Assembly: GCF_949987535.1 (NCBI RefSeq)
Contig: NC_080073.1
Location: 22,874,116 to 22,938,115 of the forward strand
Length of the DNA stretch: 64,000 bases
Direction: 5' to 3'
Source: Balaenoptera acutorostrata
Lineage: Eukaryota; Chordata; Mammalia; Artiodactyla; Balaenopteridae
Below the pieces are notes generated by a model. The model was not told the DNA's origin, made no database searches, and saw only the letters and a program-made list of their open reading frames with translations. Made by a program: the position numbers and the translations under genes. Shown here piece by piece: positions 47,391 to 57,776 of the stretch (positions are counted from its first letter, which is position 1; the number at the start of each line of letters is the position of its first letter).

Positions 47391-47790
47391 AAAAAAACAT
47401 TAGCTCCAGCTCCTTTGAGGACACCCTAGCTTCACAAAGCTGGGTTTTCAGAAGTTGCTGTGATAAAAAGCTAGTGCCCTGCAAAAATTGTTGTGGAACC
47501 AGAAATAAGGGTGTCAGTGTCCAATCTGAGGGCAAGATTTGAGAAGTTGTGCAGTGCCCTACAGGCACACACATCCATCAGTAAATAACGGTGATTATGT
47601 AAGAATGAAAGAAACATTTTTTTTCATTCAACGTATATGTGTTTTTTCAAATGGCTACTAAGTTGTTAGGACATAAATACATTATACATTTTAAAGTTTT
47701 TGGACCTGGCTACTTAACAAACAAAACTGTTAGGCATTTCTTTTGGCATAGAGGTATTATGAACCAAGAAAGTTTGTGAATCTCTGGGCC
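46906..47790 (+). mobile_element. hAT-type DNA transposon relic, split by a SINE
   Basis: The left end 'CTGGTTCCCAGACTGTG' and right end 'GAAAGTTTGTGAATCTCTGG' are inverted versions of the hAT-type terminus CAGnGGTTCCCAAACTTT. The SINE at 47061-47398 interrupts it; without the SINE it is about 545 bp. No transposase frame. Subfamily not identified. Confidence 0.5.
47061..47398 (+). mobile_element. CHR-type SINE, older class
   Basis: Target-site duplication ATTAGCTCCAG at 47050-47060 and 47399-47409. It keeps the 'GCCACAACTACTGAAGCCC' block (about 47192-47212) absent from young copies, and its CpG sites are largely decayed. Long (AAAT)n tail. Confidence 0.95.
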
Positions 47791-49499
47791 AGGGGATTCT
47801 TCTTATCTGGAACTACCAAGAATAAGATATTCACCACAGAGGTGGTAAGAGCCAAAGGCTGTCAGACAAAAGCTTATAGACAAGGTCAAGAATGTGGGGC
47901 TGCAGCTCTCCTGAGTCCTTGCTTGGCCAAAAACTTGTACTGCCAGCATAGCAACTGTTTCTCTCTGCCTTGTATTATATTGAACTTTTACACATCAATC
48001 TCCTCCCTTAGAATGTAAATTCCTGAGATCTTTCCTTATTTGTTCCTCTATTTTCCCAGCACAACATCTTGAATGCTTTCTGAGAGATTGTCTTGGAATC
48101 AAGCAGCTTTTAGATTCGGTTGAAAACATCCTTTCAGTATAATTCTTTAGTTATTCTTGAACCTCCCAGATTTCAGGTGGATGCAACATCTGTGATGAGG
48201 CCTCATGTTACTCCCATGCACATTGGTGCTTGAGCAGATGTCACAATTCATGGTTTCTGTAAGCTTGAGGCTTGGGGACCAATGGTCTGGCTGGCCCCAC
48301 GTTTCAGAGTCCTGGACCTGTGTATACTCAGTGAATGAATGGATGGATGGATGGATGAATGGACGAAATCCTCAGAAGACTGAACTGTGTTTTAACATAA
48401 CGGCCATTAGTCTTACAAGACAGGAAATCAAAGGTAGCAGACAAGGGTGACCAGGACAAACACTGCATATCCATACCCCTGGGAAGTTCTCTCTTGAGAA
48501 TTATACCCTTTTAAAGGACTTCTCCAAAACCATCAGCTCGAAGATTCTGCCTATCTTAAGAGTCATTAAGATCTTTTTATCTTATGCAAATAAGATTTCC
48601 TGACAAATTCACTGAACATATGAACACTTTCTTAATCTGCCCCTATACTCACCAGGAAGGACAGTGAGTTCTGTTTGGCATGGTCCTCTCTAAGTCATCT
48701 ATACATATAAACATGCTTGACCCAACTCTTGTATGTCTGAACATATCCGCCCTGACTTTGCTCCAAATAGATACCTAGTTATTGAGTAGAGGAGGAAGAC
48801 TAAGTTTATCAAAATGATTCCATGTAAAGTTCATTGATGCATCTGCTAGAGTTTTTAGCAGTATGTGCTTGCAAATGGCGTGTATTCCAATGGTCCATTT
48901 GTAAATCAGTTATGTGGAACATGAAATTCATTTTTCCATTAAAAAAGTATTTATAAAAGGTGGTTACTTTTCCATCTTAGCCCCCAAGCTTATTTAGCCT
49001 ATAATTTTGCTAGAATAAGGTATATTCACAAATGGGTTCACACTGCCTTAGTGTTCGTGGTCAAATAAAGCAGAAAAAGTAAAATTAAATAATAAGTTTC
49101 CATTTTTAAATATACCTTGAAGGTCTATGTTTTGAAAAAGACAGTTTTAAATAAAAGGGATGAGATAGGTGAAGACTTTTAGAAAAATTCTGAAACAAAT
49201 TTTGTGAAAAATCTGAACCTGTATAATCCCATCCCCAACTCAGAAGAGATACTTAACCCAGCAATAGCAGCAAGGATAGCCTTGGTATTCATAGGAGTAA
49301 TTCTCCCCTGACCTCATTCTGTACTGCATTACCACCTCCTCCATGGGTAACAGATACATGTTGATCTATCTTCCTGGCATCCCTTCCCCCTTCATCGGTG
49401 ACAGCCTCTCAACATTCCCTCAGGGGAAAAAATCCTAATCCTACTTCCACTTTAATCCTTCATGAAGTTTACTGACCCCATCTCTGAGGTTAAGAAGTG
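47791..49499. other. Unassigned sequence with minor repeats
   Basis: A probable short L2 3' end (+) at 47960-48090 ('AGAATGTAAATTCCTGAGAT', 'TTTTCCCAGCACAACATCTT') and a short (ATGG)n run at 48332-48364. No supported gene. Confidence 0.45.
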
Positions 49500-49790
49500 T
49501 GCAGGGAATTTAGTTCTGGGTTGGCTAATCAGAGCATTTCAGCCTTCAACTTATCGATTGGTCCAGAGATGAGCACATGACCTTATCAGTTACAGTCAGA
49601 ACCAAGGTGCATGACTTTTACCAGGACTCTTGGGAAAAAGACCTTCATTGCCCTAGAGTTTCTAAGCTTGTAAGATGCAAGCCTGGTGCTGCTTATAAAA
49701 CAGCAACAACAACAACAAAAAGCAACCATTGAGCCTACTTGGAAATTAAGCCAATACAGGAAGGTAGAGCCAAGGAACGTAGAAAGCTAA
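49500..49790 (+). mobile_element. Ancient interspersed repeat, class unresolved
   Basis: 'TTGGCTAATCAGAGCATTTC', 'GGTCCAGAGATGAGCACATG' and 'AAGATGCAAGCCTGGTGCTG' follow the order of a common placental repeat, apparently the same family as 18340-18725 in opposite orientation. A short (CAA)n run lies at 49703-49718. Confidence 0.4.
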
Positions 49791-50397
49791 ATTCTTGACT
49801 ACAAATTTTAAACACCTGTGCCTCCAGCCTGTTCCTTAAATACATGAGCCAATGATTTTTCCTTTATGTTTCAGGCATTTTTAGTTGGCTTTCTGTCACT
49901 TTCAACCAAAAGAGTTGATTTATTTTACAACAAATGTCAACTTATAGTATATGTCTTAGACTGCTTCTGTGAGAATACCAAGGAACACCCACACAACCTG
50001 TGTCCAGATTCTGATAGCAGGTGGGTTGGATTCCAGAGATTTCCAAGGGGATTTGAATTAGAGGTCACTGGTTGTTCATATTTCTTGATTTGGGTCTCTT
50101 CCTACCATTGACCACCCATTGTTAGTGATGTTTTATTCCTTCCTCCTCTGCCCCCAGGGAGATACAGAAATGCAACAAAAAGAGAAAAGGAGAATCATAG
50201 AAATATAACAAAGAATTTTCTTTGATTAGAGAACTGAAGTTCTTTTCCTCTCTTTCCACTGTCAATATACATATCTTAACAAGACTACTTTAATCTCCCC
50301 AGGTCTTTGTTCTCGTATTTGTATAAGAAGAGACCATGATTCTGAGATTTCTGAAAGTAAATGAAGTTGTAAGGGAAAAGAATCGTGAACCAGAGTT
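49791..50397. other. Unassigned sequence
   Basis: The 81-codon frame at 49866-50111 has no motif. No repeat recognised. Confidence 0.45.
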
Positions 50398-50555
50398 AAA
50401 ACAAAGGCATGGGTAATCCCACTATTGAGCATATATCCAGAAAAGACGAAAACTCTAATTCAAAAGGATACATACACCCCAATGTTCATAGCAGCACTAT
50501 TTACAATAGTCACGACATGGAAGCAACGTAAATGTCCATCAACGGATGAATGGAG

Positions 50556-50564
<9 letters not shown>

Positions 50565-50608
<44 letters not shown>
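50565..50608. repeat. (CA)n microsatellite inside the L1
   Basis: About 20 CA units preceded by a short TA run. It replaces part of the L1 ORF2 coding sequence between GGATGAATGGAGA and AATGGAATATTAC. Confidence 0.95.
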
Positions 50609-50610
<2 letters not shown>

Positions 50611-50898
50611 GGAATATTACACAGCCATAAAAAAGAATGAAATAATGTCATTTGCAGCAACATGAATAGACCTAGAGATTATCCTACTAAGTAAAGTAAG
50701 TCATACAGAGAAAGACAAACATCATGTGATATCACTTATATGTGGAGTCAAAAAAAAATAATGCAAGTGAATTTATTTACCAAACATAAATAGACTCACA
50801 GACATAGAAAACAAAACTATCGTTACCAAAGAGCAAAGGGAGGGATAAATTAGGAGTTTGGGATTAACAGATACACACTATTCTATATAAACAAAAAG

Positions 50899-50941
50899 AT
50901 ATATCTATATATCTATATATATCTATCTATATATATATATC
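50899..50941. repeat. TATC/TA-rich microsatellite
   Basis: Alternating ATATCTAT and ATAT blocks within the L1 3'UTR. Confidence 0.9.
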
Positions 50942-51102
50942 TGAATCACTTTGCTGTACACCTGAAACTAACACAACACTGTAAATCAACTATACTTTAA
51001 TTTTTTAAAAAAGTTTGCTTTAAAAGAGGTGAATTTTATGGTATGTAAATTCTATCTCAATAAAGCTGTTAAAAAAAACAAAACAAAACAAAGGCGTGGG
51101 TA

Positions 51103-51960
51103 CCAGTAAGAAAGAGATATCCTGAGGTGTAGTGAATTGAGGGGAGAGCAGTGAAAGATGGGAAAACTGGGCATGTCCTGGACACAATCCCAGTGAAGGG
51201 GAAGACAGTGTTTGGGAGGAGGCAGTGAGTCAAATGATTCCTTGTGGGAGCCCACAGAACAGACCATCAGCCCCAGGCACAAGGCACTGCAGATTCATAA
51301 GGAGTGGTCCATAGACTGAAGGCTGTAAGGTTCACTTTCATGAATGTACCCAAGAAGTCTATGTTTAATATATCTGGTCATTTATGATACTCCTATAGTA
51401 AAACCCAGATGAAAGAACACTTAACTTTTCATAACAGGGAGGTGGAAGGGGAGGAGAGATACTTTATGACAGAAGACTTTATTTCCTCTGAAAATGAATA
51501 TAACCCTGATTAAAATGAACAAGGTTTTTTAACTTACTGGAATAATTAGTTGACATTTGGTTATAAAATAAACCAATTTTAGAGTGCTGATTTATGCTCT
51601 TTCTACAACATTAATGTCCACAGAAAGGTTTTAATTCCAAATGGAATGGGTTGTTGGTAGTATGTTAACAAGATTTAAAAAACAAAAAAACCAAAAAACA
51701 TAACATGCACAAATTTAAATGCAGTAGTGAAAGGTCAGCCCTGAATTGTATATACAATGTATTTGTCAACATTTCCTTTTGAGATAATGTGATGCTAACT
51801 TTATTACCAAAGCCTGCTTGACACCTGTTCTAGAGTGTTCTCTTGACTCAGGTAACAAACACATGAAGAGAAAATCTGTGTTTGTTTCTGTCTAATCTAG
51901 AGAAGCCAAAATGCACACTGTAATAATTTAAAGAGCATTAGCAATTAAATGACAGAGTTC
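51103..51960. other. Unassigned sequence
   Basis: No supported gene or repeat. Confidence 0.45.
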
Positions 51961-51964
51961 AAGG

Positions 51965-52360
51965 GACTTCCATGTCAGGGAAGATGGAGTAGACATACTA
52001 TTTCCTATTCCTCCTGCTAACTACAACTAAAAACCCTGGACATTACATGTGACAGAAACATACGGAGACTCGGAAAGGTAGAGGGAAGAAGACAAATGAG
52101 CTGGGGGCCTTGGGACCCCAGGAACAACACAGTGGTAAGTGCCCTGGGTTTGTATGGTTTGGGGGTTTTTGAGTTTGTTTTTTGGCTTCCTGTATTCCAG
52201 GCAGAAGAAACTAGCAATCCAGAAATTCTAACAAGCACAGAGAGAAAGAAGTCCCAACAAAAGTCTGCTTGTTCCAGCCAAAGGCCAGCAAAAGGGCAGC
52301 CTAACAAGACAGAAAACTTTTAGAAAATAACTGCTTTACTCCAGTCACTAAATAAACAAG

Positions 52361-52391
<31 letters not shown>

Positions 52392-55388
52392 ATCGCCATC
52401 AGCAAAGGCTGATGGGAGAGCCTAGATGTCACGCCTGCCAGGTTGAACAAAACACCCCAAATACTCTGCTGGGGTAGCATCAGAAGACAGAGAAGATAGC
52501 CAACAACTTTTAATCCTACAGTCAAAGATTAGTGGGGAGCTGGAACTCCCCTATTTTGCCCAGTGGTGTTGGGGAAGCCAGCTAAGACAGAAAACTTAAG
52601 TAAGATTCAAAATATATAACATAAAACCCAAAATGTCCAGGTTTCAAGCAAAAATTACTCATCAAACCAAGAACCAGGAAGATCCCAAATTGAATTCAAA
52701 AAATCAGTGGATGCCAACACTATGCCAACATAGATGTTAGAATCATAGGACAGAAGTTTTAAAGTAGCCACCATAAAAAACGCTTCAATGAGCAAGTAAA
52801 AGCACACTGAAATGAAAAAATATAAAGTCTCAGCACAGAAATAGAAAGTCTCTCTAAAGAAAGAGAAGATATAAAGAAGAGCAAAATGGAAAATTTAAAC
52901 CTGAAAAATACAATAACCAAAGTAGAAAACCTCAATGGATGGGATGAAAATCAGAATGGACAGGATACATGAAAGGTAACTGAACTGAAAGATAAAGCAA
53001 TCTAAATTACTCAGTCTTAATGGAAAGAAACTAATTTTAAAAAATAAACAAAGAGAGCCTCAGGAACCTGTGGGACTACAGAAATATTTACTATTAAATC
53101 ATATCATTGGAATCCCAGAAGGATAGGAGAAAGACAGAGTATCGAAAAAAGTATTTGAAGAAATAATGGCTGGAAACTTCCTAATGTGGCAAAAGACATA
53201 AACCTACAGATTCAAGAACTCGAGCAAATCCCAAGCAGGATAAAAAAAATTTTTTTTAATTCACAGCAAGTGTATTAGTCTACTGAGGCTACTAAAACAG
53301 AATACCACACACTGAGTGGCTTGAATAACAAAAATTAATTTTCTCACAGTTTTGGATGCTAGAAATCTAAGATCAAAGTGCTGGCAGGGTGGTTTCCCGG
53401 TGAAGCCTCATTTCCTGGCTTGCAGACAGCTATCTTCTTACTGTGTCCTCACGCGGTCTTTCCTCTGTGCATGCATGGGGAGAGAAAGAGAAAGAGAGAG
53501 AGAGACACACAGAGACAGAGAGACAGAGAGAGAGATCTCATGTCTCTTTCTCTTCTTATAAGGATACCAGTTCTATCAGATTAGGGCCCCACCCTATAAA
53601 CTCATTTGACCTTAACTACCTCCTTAAAGGCCCTGTCACCAATTACAGTCACGTTGTGGGTTAGGGCTTCAACATAGGAATTTGGGGGAGACACTTCAGT
53701 CCATAGCACCAAGAAACATCACAGTCAAACTTCTGAAAAGACAAAACAAAATCTTGAAAGCAACAAGACAGAAATGACACCTAAAGGGAAAATTATTTGG
53801 ATGATAATGAATTTCTCATCAACAGCAATGGAAGCCAGAAGGAATTCCCACAATATTTTTCAAGTGCTGAATAAAAAAGAAATGCCAGGCCAGAACCTCA
53901 TACACAGAGAAAAAAATCCTCCATAAGTAAAGGAGAAATTAAGACATTTCTCACATGGAAGAAAACTAAGAGAATGTGTCTCCAGCAGTCTTACTCTAAA
54001 AGAATAGTTAAAGGAAGTTCTCTAAACAGAAAGGAAGTGATAAAAACAGGAACTTAGGAATATCAGAAAGGAAGAAAGAACATGGTAAGCCAAACTATGG
54101 ATAAATACAATAGATTTTCCTTCTCTTCAGTTTTTTAATTTATATTTGACGGTTAAAGCAAAAATTGTAACACTGATGTGGTTTTAAATGTATGAACAGA
54201 AAGTATTTAAGACTATTATATTATACATGAGGAAAGGTAAAGGGACATAAATGAAGGCAAATTTTTCATACTTCACTCAAACTGGCAAAATGATAACATC
54301 AGTAGACTGTGGTAAATTGTGTCTACGAAACCATTTTTTGTTTTTAGAGCAACCACTAAAAAACTATACAAAGAAATACACTCAAAAACAATAGAGATAA
54401 GTCAAAAGTGAATTCTAGAAAATGTTCCAATAACCTACAGGAAGGCAGACAAAAAGAACACCAAGAAACAAAACAAAACCAAAAAAACAAAGAGAACAAA
54501 CAGAAAAGAAAAAATAAAATGACAGGCTTAGGTCCCAATGTATCAATAATTTCATTAAATGTAAATGGTCTAAATGCACAAATTAAGGGATAGAAATTAT
54601 GTTATCTATAAGAAACTTACCTTAAGTATAACAATAGAGGCAGATTGAAAGTAAAAGTATGGAAAAAGATGCATCATGGAAACATTAATCAAAACAAAGA
54701 TATTTACATGCAAAAAATGAAATTGGACCCTGTCGCTCAAAGAATTACTCAAATGGATCAAGATGTAAATATAAGAGCTAAAACTATAAAAGTCTTAGAA
54801 GAAACTATAGGTGTAAATCTTCATGACTGTAGATTATGCAATGGTTTCCTAGATATACCACCTAAAGCACAAGCAATCAGAGAAAAAAAAAATAAGTTGA
54901 AATTCACCAAAACTAAAAATTGTTGGCTTCAAAGGGCACTATCATGAAAGTGTAAATGGAAGAAGATATCTGCAAATCACATATTTGATAAAACTGACAA
55001 AGAAAAAAGAGAGATGGTACAAATTACCAATATCAGGAATGAAATGGGATATCACTACAGAACTTGCAGACATCAAAACATAGAGGAATGCTATGAACAA
55101 CTCTCCACACACAAATTTGACTATATATATGAAATGGACCATTTCCTCAAAAAAGCACAAGCTACCACGACTCACCCAATATGAAATAGATCATCTGAAT
55201 AGCCTTATAGCTATCAAGGAAATTGAATTGTGATTTTAAAACTTCCAAAAAAGAAATCTCTAGGTTCAGATCATTTCACTGGAGAAGTCTATCAAATGTT
55301 TAAAGAAGAATTCACACTGATTCTATACAGTCTCTTCCAGAAAACAGAAGAGAAGGAACATTCCCCAACTCATTTTATGAAGCTAGTA
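51965..55388 (+). mobile_element. Ancient L1 mosaic: 5'UTR, ORF1, ORF2 start, rearranged ORF2 pieces
   Basis: 5'UTR-like from 'CAGGGAAGATGGAGTAGACA' (51976) through 'ACGCCTGCCAGGTTGAACAA'; ORF1 region 52640-54010 ('AGTCTCAGCACAGAAATAGA', 'GAAATAATGGCTGGAAACTT', 'TCATCAACAGCAATGGAAGC'). The ORF2 start at about 54540 encodes the endonuclease N-terminus IISLNVNGLNAQIK. Then come a C-terminal-proximal piece (54715-54950) and a reverse-transcriptase-upstream piece (54960-55388) in an order different from an intact L1. An (AAAT)n run lies at 52349-52393. All frames are broken. Confidence 0.8.
53271..53708 (-). mobile_element. MaLR-type solo LTR (MLT1-like)
   Basis: The element begins TGTATTAGTC and ends CCATAGCA (TG...CA), flanked by GCAAG and CCAAG, a near-perfect 5-bp duplication. 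The interior 'AATACCACACACTGAGTGGC', 'TTTCTCACAGTTTTGGATGC' and 'GATTAGGGCCCCACCC' is the reverse of a MaLR LTR. A GA-rich expansion occupies 53479-53536. No internal viral sequence is attached; the surrounding L1 ORF1 resumes on both sides. Confidence 0.8.
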
Positions 55389-55707
55389 CAATAAGTCCCC
55401 TACATACGAACCTTCAAGTTGGGAACTTTCGAAGATGCGAACGTGCCTTCGCATGTCCAATCACATAAGTTAGTTCACGTGTCTGTAAGATTACTGTACT
55501 GTAAGACTAAAATTATTTTTTTTATTTTTTGTGTTTGTTTTTTATGTATTATTTGTGTGAAAAGTATTATAAACCTAAGACAGTACAGTACTATATAGCT
55601 GATTATATTAGTTGGGTACCTAGGCTAACTTTGTTTGACTTACAATCAAATTGGACCTACGAACGCACTCTTGGAACGGAACTCATTTGTATGTAGAGGA
55701 CTTACTG
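55389..55707 (+). mobile_element. Tc1/mariner (Tigger-like) MITE, 319 bp
   Basis: Terminal inverted repeats CAATAAGTCCCCTACATACG (left) and CAGTAAGTCCTCTACATACA (right end read on the minus strand), with TA on both sides (55387-55388, 55708-55709). Many 'GTACAGTACTATATAGC'-type words inside. No transposase frame, so a non-autonomous copy. Confidence 0.85.
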
Positions 55708-55709
55708 TA

Positions 55710-56755
55710 TTACCTGGATACCAAACTATGATGAGGGAAAGAAGTCAATCCCAAAAGGAACAATTAGTGTTTGCCAGGCATTAAGGAGGAGTAGGGTTGG
55801 TGTGGCTAGAAAAGGGCAACATGAAGAAACTGTGGTCATGGAAATGTTTTGGTTTTGACTGTATCAATAAAAATATCCTGGTTGTCACTATGAAGAGCAG
55901 TATGGAGGTTCCTTAAAAAACTAAAAATAGAGCTACCATATGATCCATCAATCCCACTCCTGGGCAACTATCCAGAGAAAACTATAATTTGAAAAGATAC
56001 ATGCACCCCAATGTTCATTGCAGCACTATTTACAAAGCCAAGACATGGAAGCAACCTAAATGCCCATCAACAGAGTAATCGATAAAGAAGATGGGGTACA
56101 TATAGACAATGGAATATTACTCAGCCATAAAAAAGAATGAAATAATGCCATTTGCAGCAACATGGATGGACCTAGAAATTATACTAAGTGAAGTAAGTCA
56201 GACAGAGAAAGACAAATATCATATGATATCACTTATATGTGGAATCTAAAAAGATGATCCAAATGAACACATTTACAAAACAGAAACAGACTCACAGACT
56301 TTGAAAACAAACTTATGGTTACCAAAGGGGAAAGGTGGGGGGAAGGATAAATTAAGAGTTTGGAATTAACATATACACACTACTATATATAAAATAGATA
56401 ATCATCAAGGACCTACTGTATAGCACAGGGAACGCTACTGAGTATTCTGTAATAACCTATATGGGAAAAGAATCTGAAAAAGAATGAATATATATATATG
56501 TATAACTGAATCACTTTGCTGTACACCTGAAACTAACACAACATTGTAAATCAACTATACCCCAATATAAAATAAAAATTAAATTAAAAAAAAATCCTGG
56601 TGTGATATGGTACTATAGCTTTGCAATATTTTACCATTGGGGGAAACTGGGGAAAGAGTACATTAAATTTCTTACAACTGCATGTGAATCTACTTTTTGA
56701 GATAATCATAATTATCTCAAAATGAAAAGATTAATTTAAAAAAGACACTGTTCAT
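55710..56755 (+). mobile_element. Ancient L1M 3' end, split by a younger L1
   Basis: Left part 55740-55885 ('AAGGGCAACATGAAGAAACT', 'TGACTGTATCAATAAAAATA'); right part 56591-56755 ('TTTTACCATTGGGGGAAACT', 'CTTACAACTGCATGTGAATC', 'AATTATCTCAAAATGAAAAG'). Together they form the end also seen at 14220-14525. Confidence 0.8.
55886..56590 (+). mobile_element. Younger 5'-truncated L1 inside L1M
   Basis: Begins with ORF2 C-terminal DNA 'GCAGTATGGAGGTTCCTTAA' and ends 'TAAATCAACTATACCCCAAT' plus an A-rich tail. Imperfect target-site duplication AATATCCTGGTTGT at 55872-55885 and AAAATCCTGGTGT at 56591-56603. ORF2 remnant has frameshifts. Confidence 0.9.
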
Positions 56756-57016
56756 TAGTATGAATGCAACCATCTGCTAACAACAATAGGAGTGTCTACA
56801 AAATGTATGCTTAGCTCTAGTTAAAAATGAAATAAAGGACAATGTGGATCTAAAATATACACATCTTTCTACAAATTAAATCCTGACAGTCCTGAGTATA
56901 TTCTCAGCTGTTTTCAGCACAGATTTGAAATATCTGGATCCATAAGTTGTCTATCCAACATTCACTTTAAATGGTTTAATTAAGTCTTAGACCACCTCTC
57001 TCTTCTTTTGTTAAAT
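56756..57016. other. Unassigned sequence
   Basis: No gene or repeat recognised. Confidence 0.4.
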
Positions 57017-57027
57017 TATTAGAAACA

Positions 57028-57403
57028 GGGGCTTCCCTGGTGGCGCAGTGGTTGAGAGTCTGCCTGCTAATGCAGGGGACACGGGTTCGAGCCCTGGTCT
57101 GGGAAGATCGCACATGCCGCGGAGCAGCTGGGCCCGTGAGCCACAACTACTGAGCCTGCGCGTCTGGAGCCTGTGCCCCGCAACGGGAGGGGCCGCGATA
57201 GTGAAAGGCCCGCGCACCGCGATGAAGAGCGGTCCCCGCACCGCGATGAAGAGCGGTCCCCGCACCGCGATGAAGAGTGGCCCCCGCTTGCCGCAACTAG
57301 AGAAAGCCCTCGCACGAACCGAAGACCCAACACAGCCAAAAAAATAAATAAATAAATAAATAAATAAATAAAGTAGCTATAAAATTAAAAAAAAAAAAAA
57401 AAC
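57028..57403 (+). mobile_element. CHR-type SINE, young class, with three 24-bp units
   Basis: Target-site duplication TATTAGAAACA at 57017-57027 and 57404-57414. The body contains three tandem 24-bp units at 57214-57237, 57238-57261 and 57262-57285; the first two are identical. The tail is composite: (AAATA)n, a 14-base insert GTAGCTATAAAATT (57373-57386), then an A-run. Confidence 0.96.
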
Positions 57404-57414
57404 TATTAGAAACA

Positions 57415-57776
57415 AAGCCTATTTTCTAAATGACCTGACATAAAAATACAGGTGTAATATATATTATCTGATTTCCCCATAATTAGAACAACCATGACAA
57501 ACCTGTTCCTTTGACACAAACCTCATAATTACACATAATGATAATAAGTCAAATGGGTTGATTGATGAGACCCTGTAAGGCGGAACCCCTGGGGAATAAC
57601 AGACAGCAGTTTTCTCAAGTACTCCCCCTGCCTGATTCCTGGAAGCAGCCACAGGGAGAAGCCAGAGTAGAAGGGAAGCCACATTTCTCTCCACACCGTA
57701 CTGTCTTAAGTACACCTCTCTTTAACCACCATCAAGCCTCCTCCTAACACTGAAACTCTAGCAGTAGTATACTAGC
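57415..57776. other. Unassigned sequence
   Basis: Frames on both strands (57464-57747) overlap each other and have no motif. No repeat recognised. Confidence 0.45.

Larger units (their letters stand above)
50415..51085 (+). mobile_element. L1 3' end carrying a second L1 3' end (probable 3' transduction)
   Basis: The L1 part (50415-about 51010) runs from the 'ATCCCACTATTGAGCATATA' ORF2 segment to 'GTACACCTGAAACTAACACA' but lacks a good AATAAA at its own end. It continues into 51026-51070, 'GAGGTGAATTTTATGGTATG' to 'CTCAATAAAGCTGTT', the 3' end of an older L1 type, then an A-tail. A single 17-bp duplication AAACAAAGGC(A/G)TGGGTA at 50398-50414 and 51086-51102 brackets both. Confidence 0.88.

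Noticed and set aside
49866..50111. 81-codon frame as a possible gene
   Set aside because: No motif, no signal peptide I trust and no conserved neighbour; length is within chance expectation.
53352..53664. Three overlapping open frames with Arg-Glu runs
   Set aside because: They lie within a MaLR LTR whose GA-rich expansion gives low-complexity peptide in all frames.
54408..54593. Short open frame with a Lys/Gln-rich start
   Set aside because: Its end is the L1 ORF2 endonuclease N-terminus in a dead ancient L1.
7538..57250. tRNA genes at the SINE heads
   Set aside because: The A and B boxes are present, but the heads lack a full cloverleaf and CCA-side acceptor pairing and run into SINE bodies.
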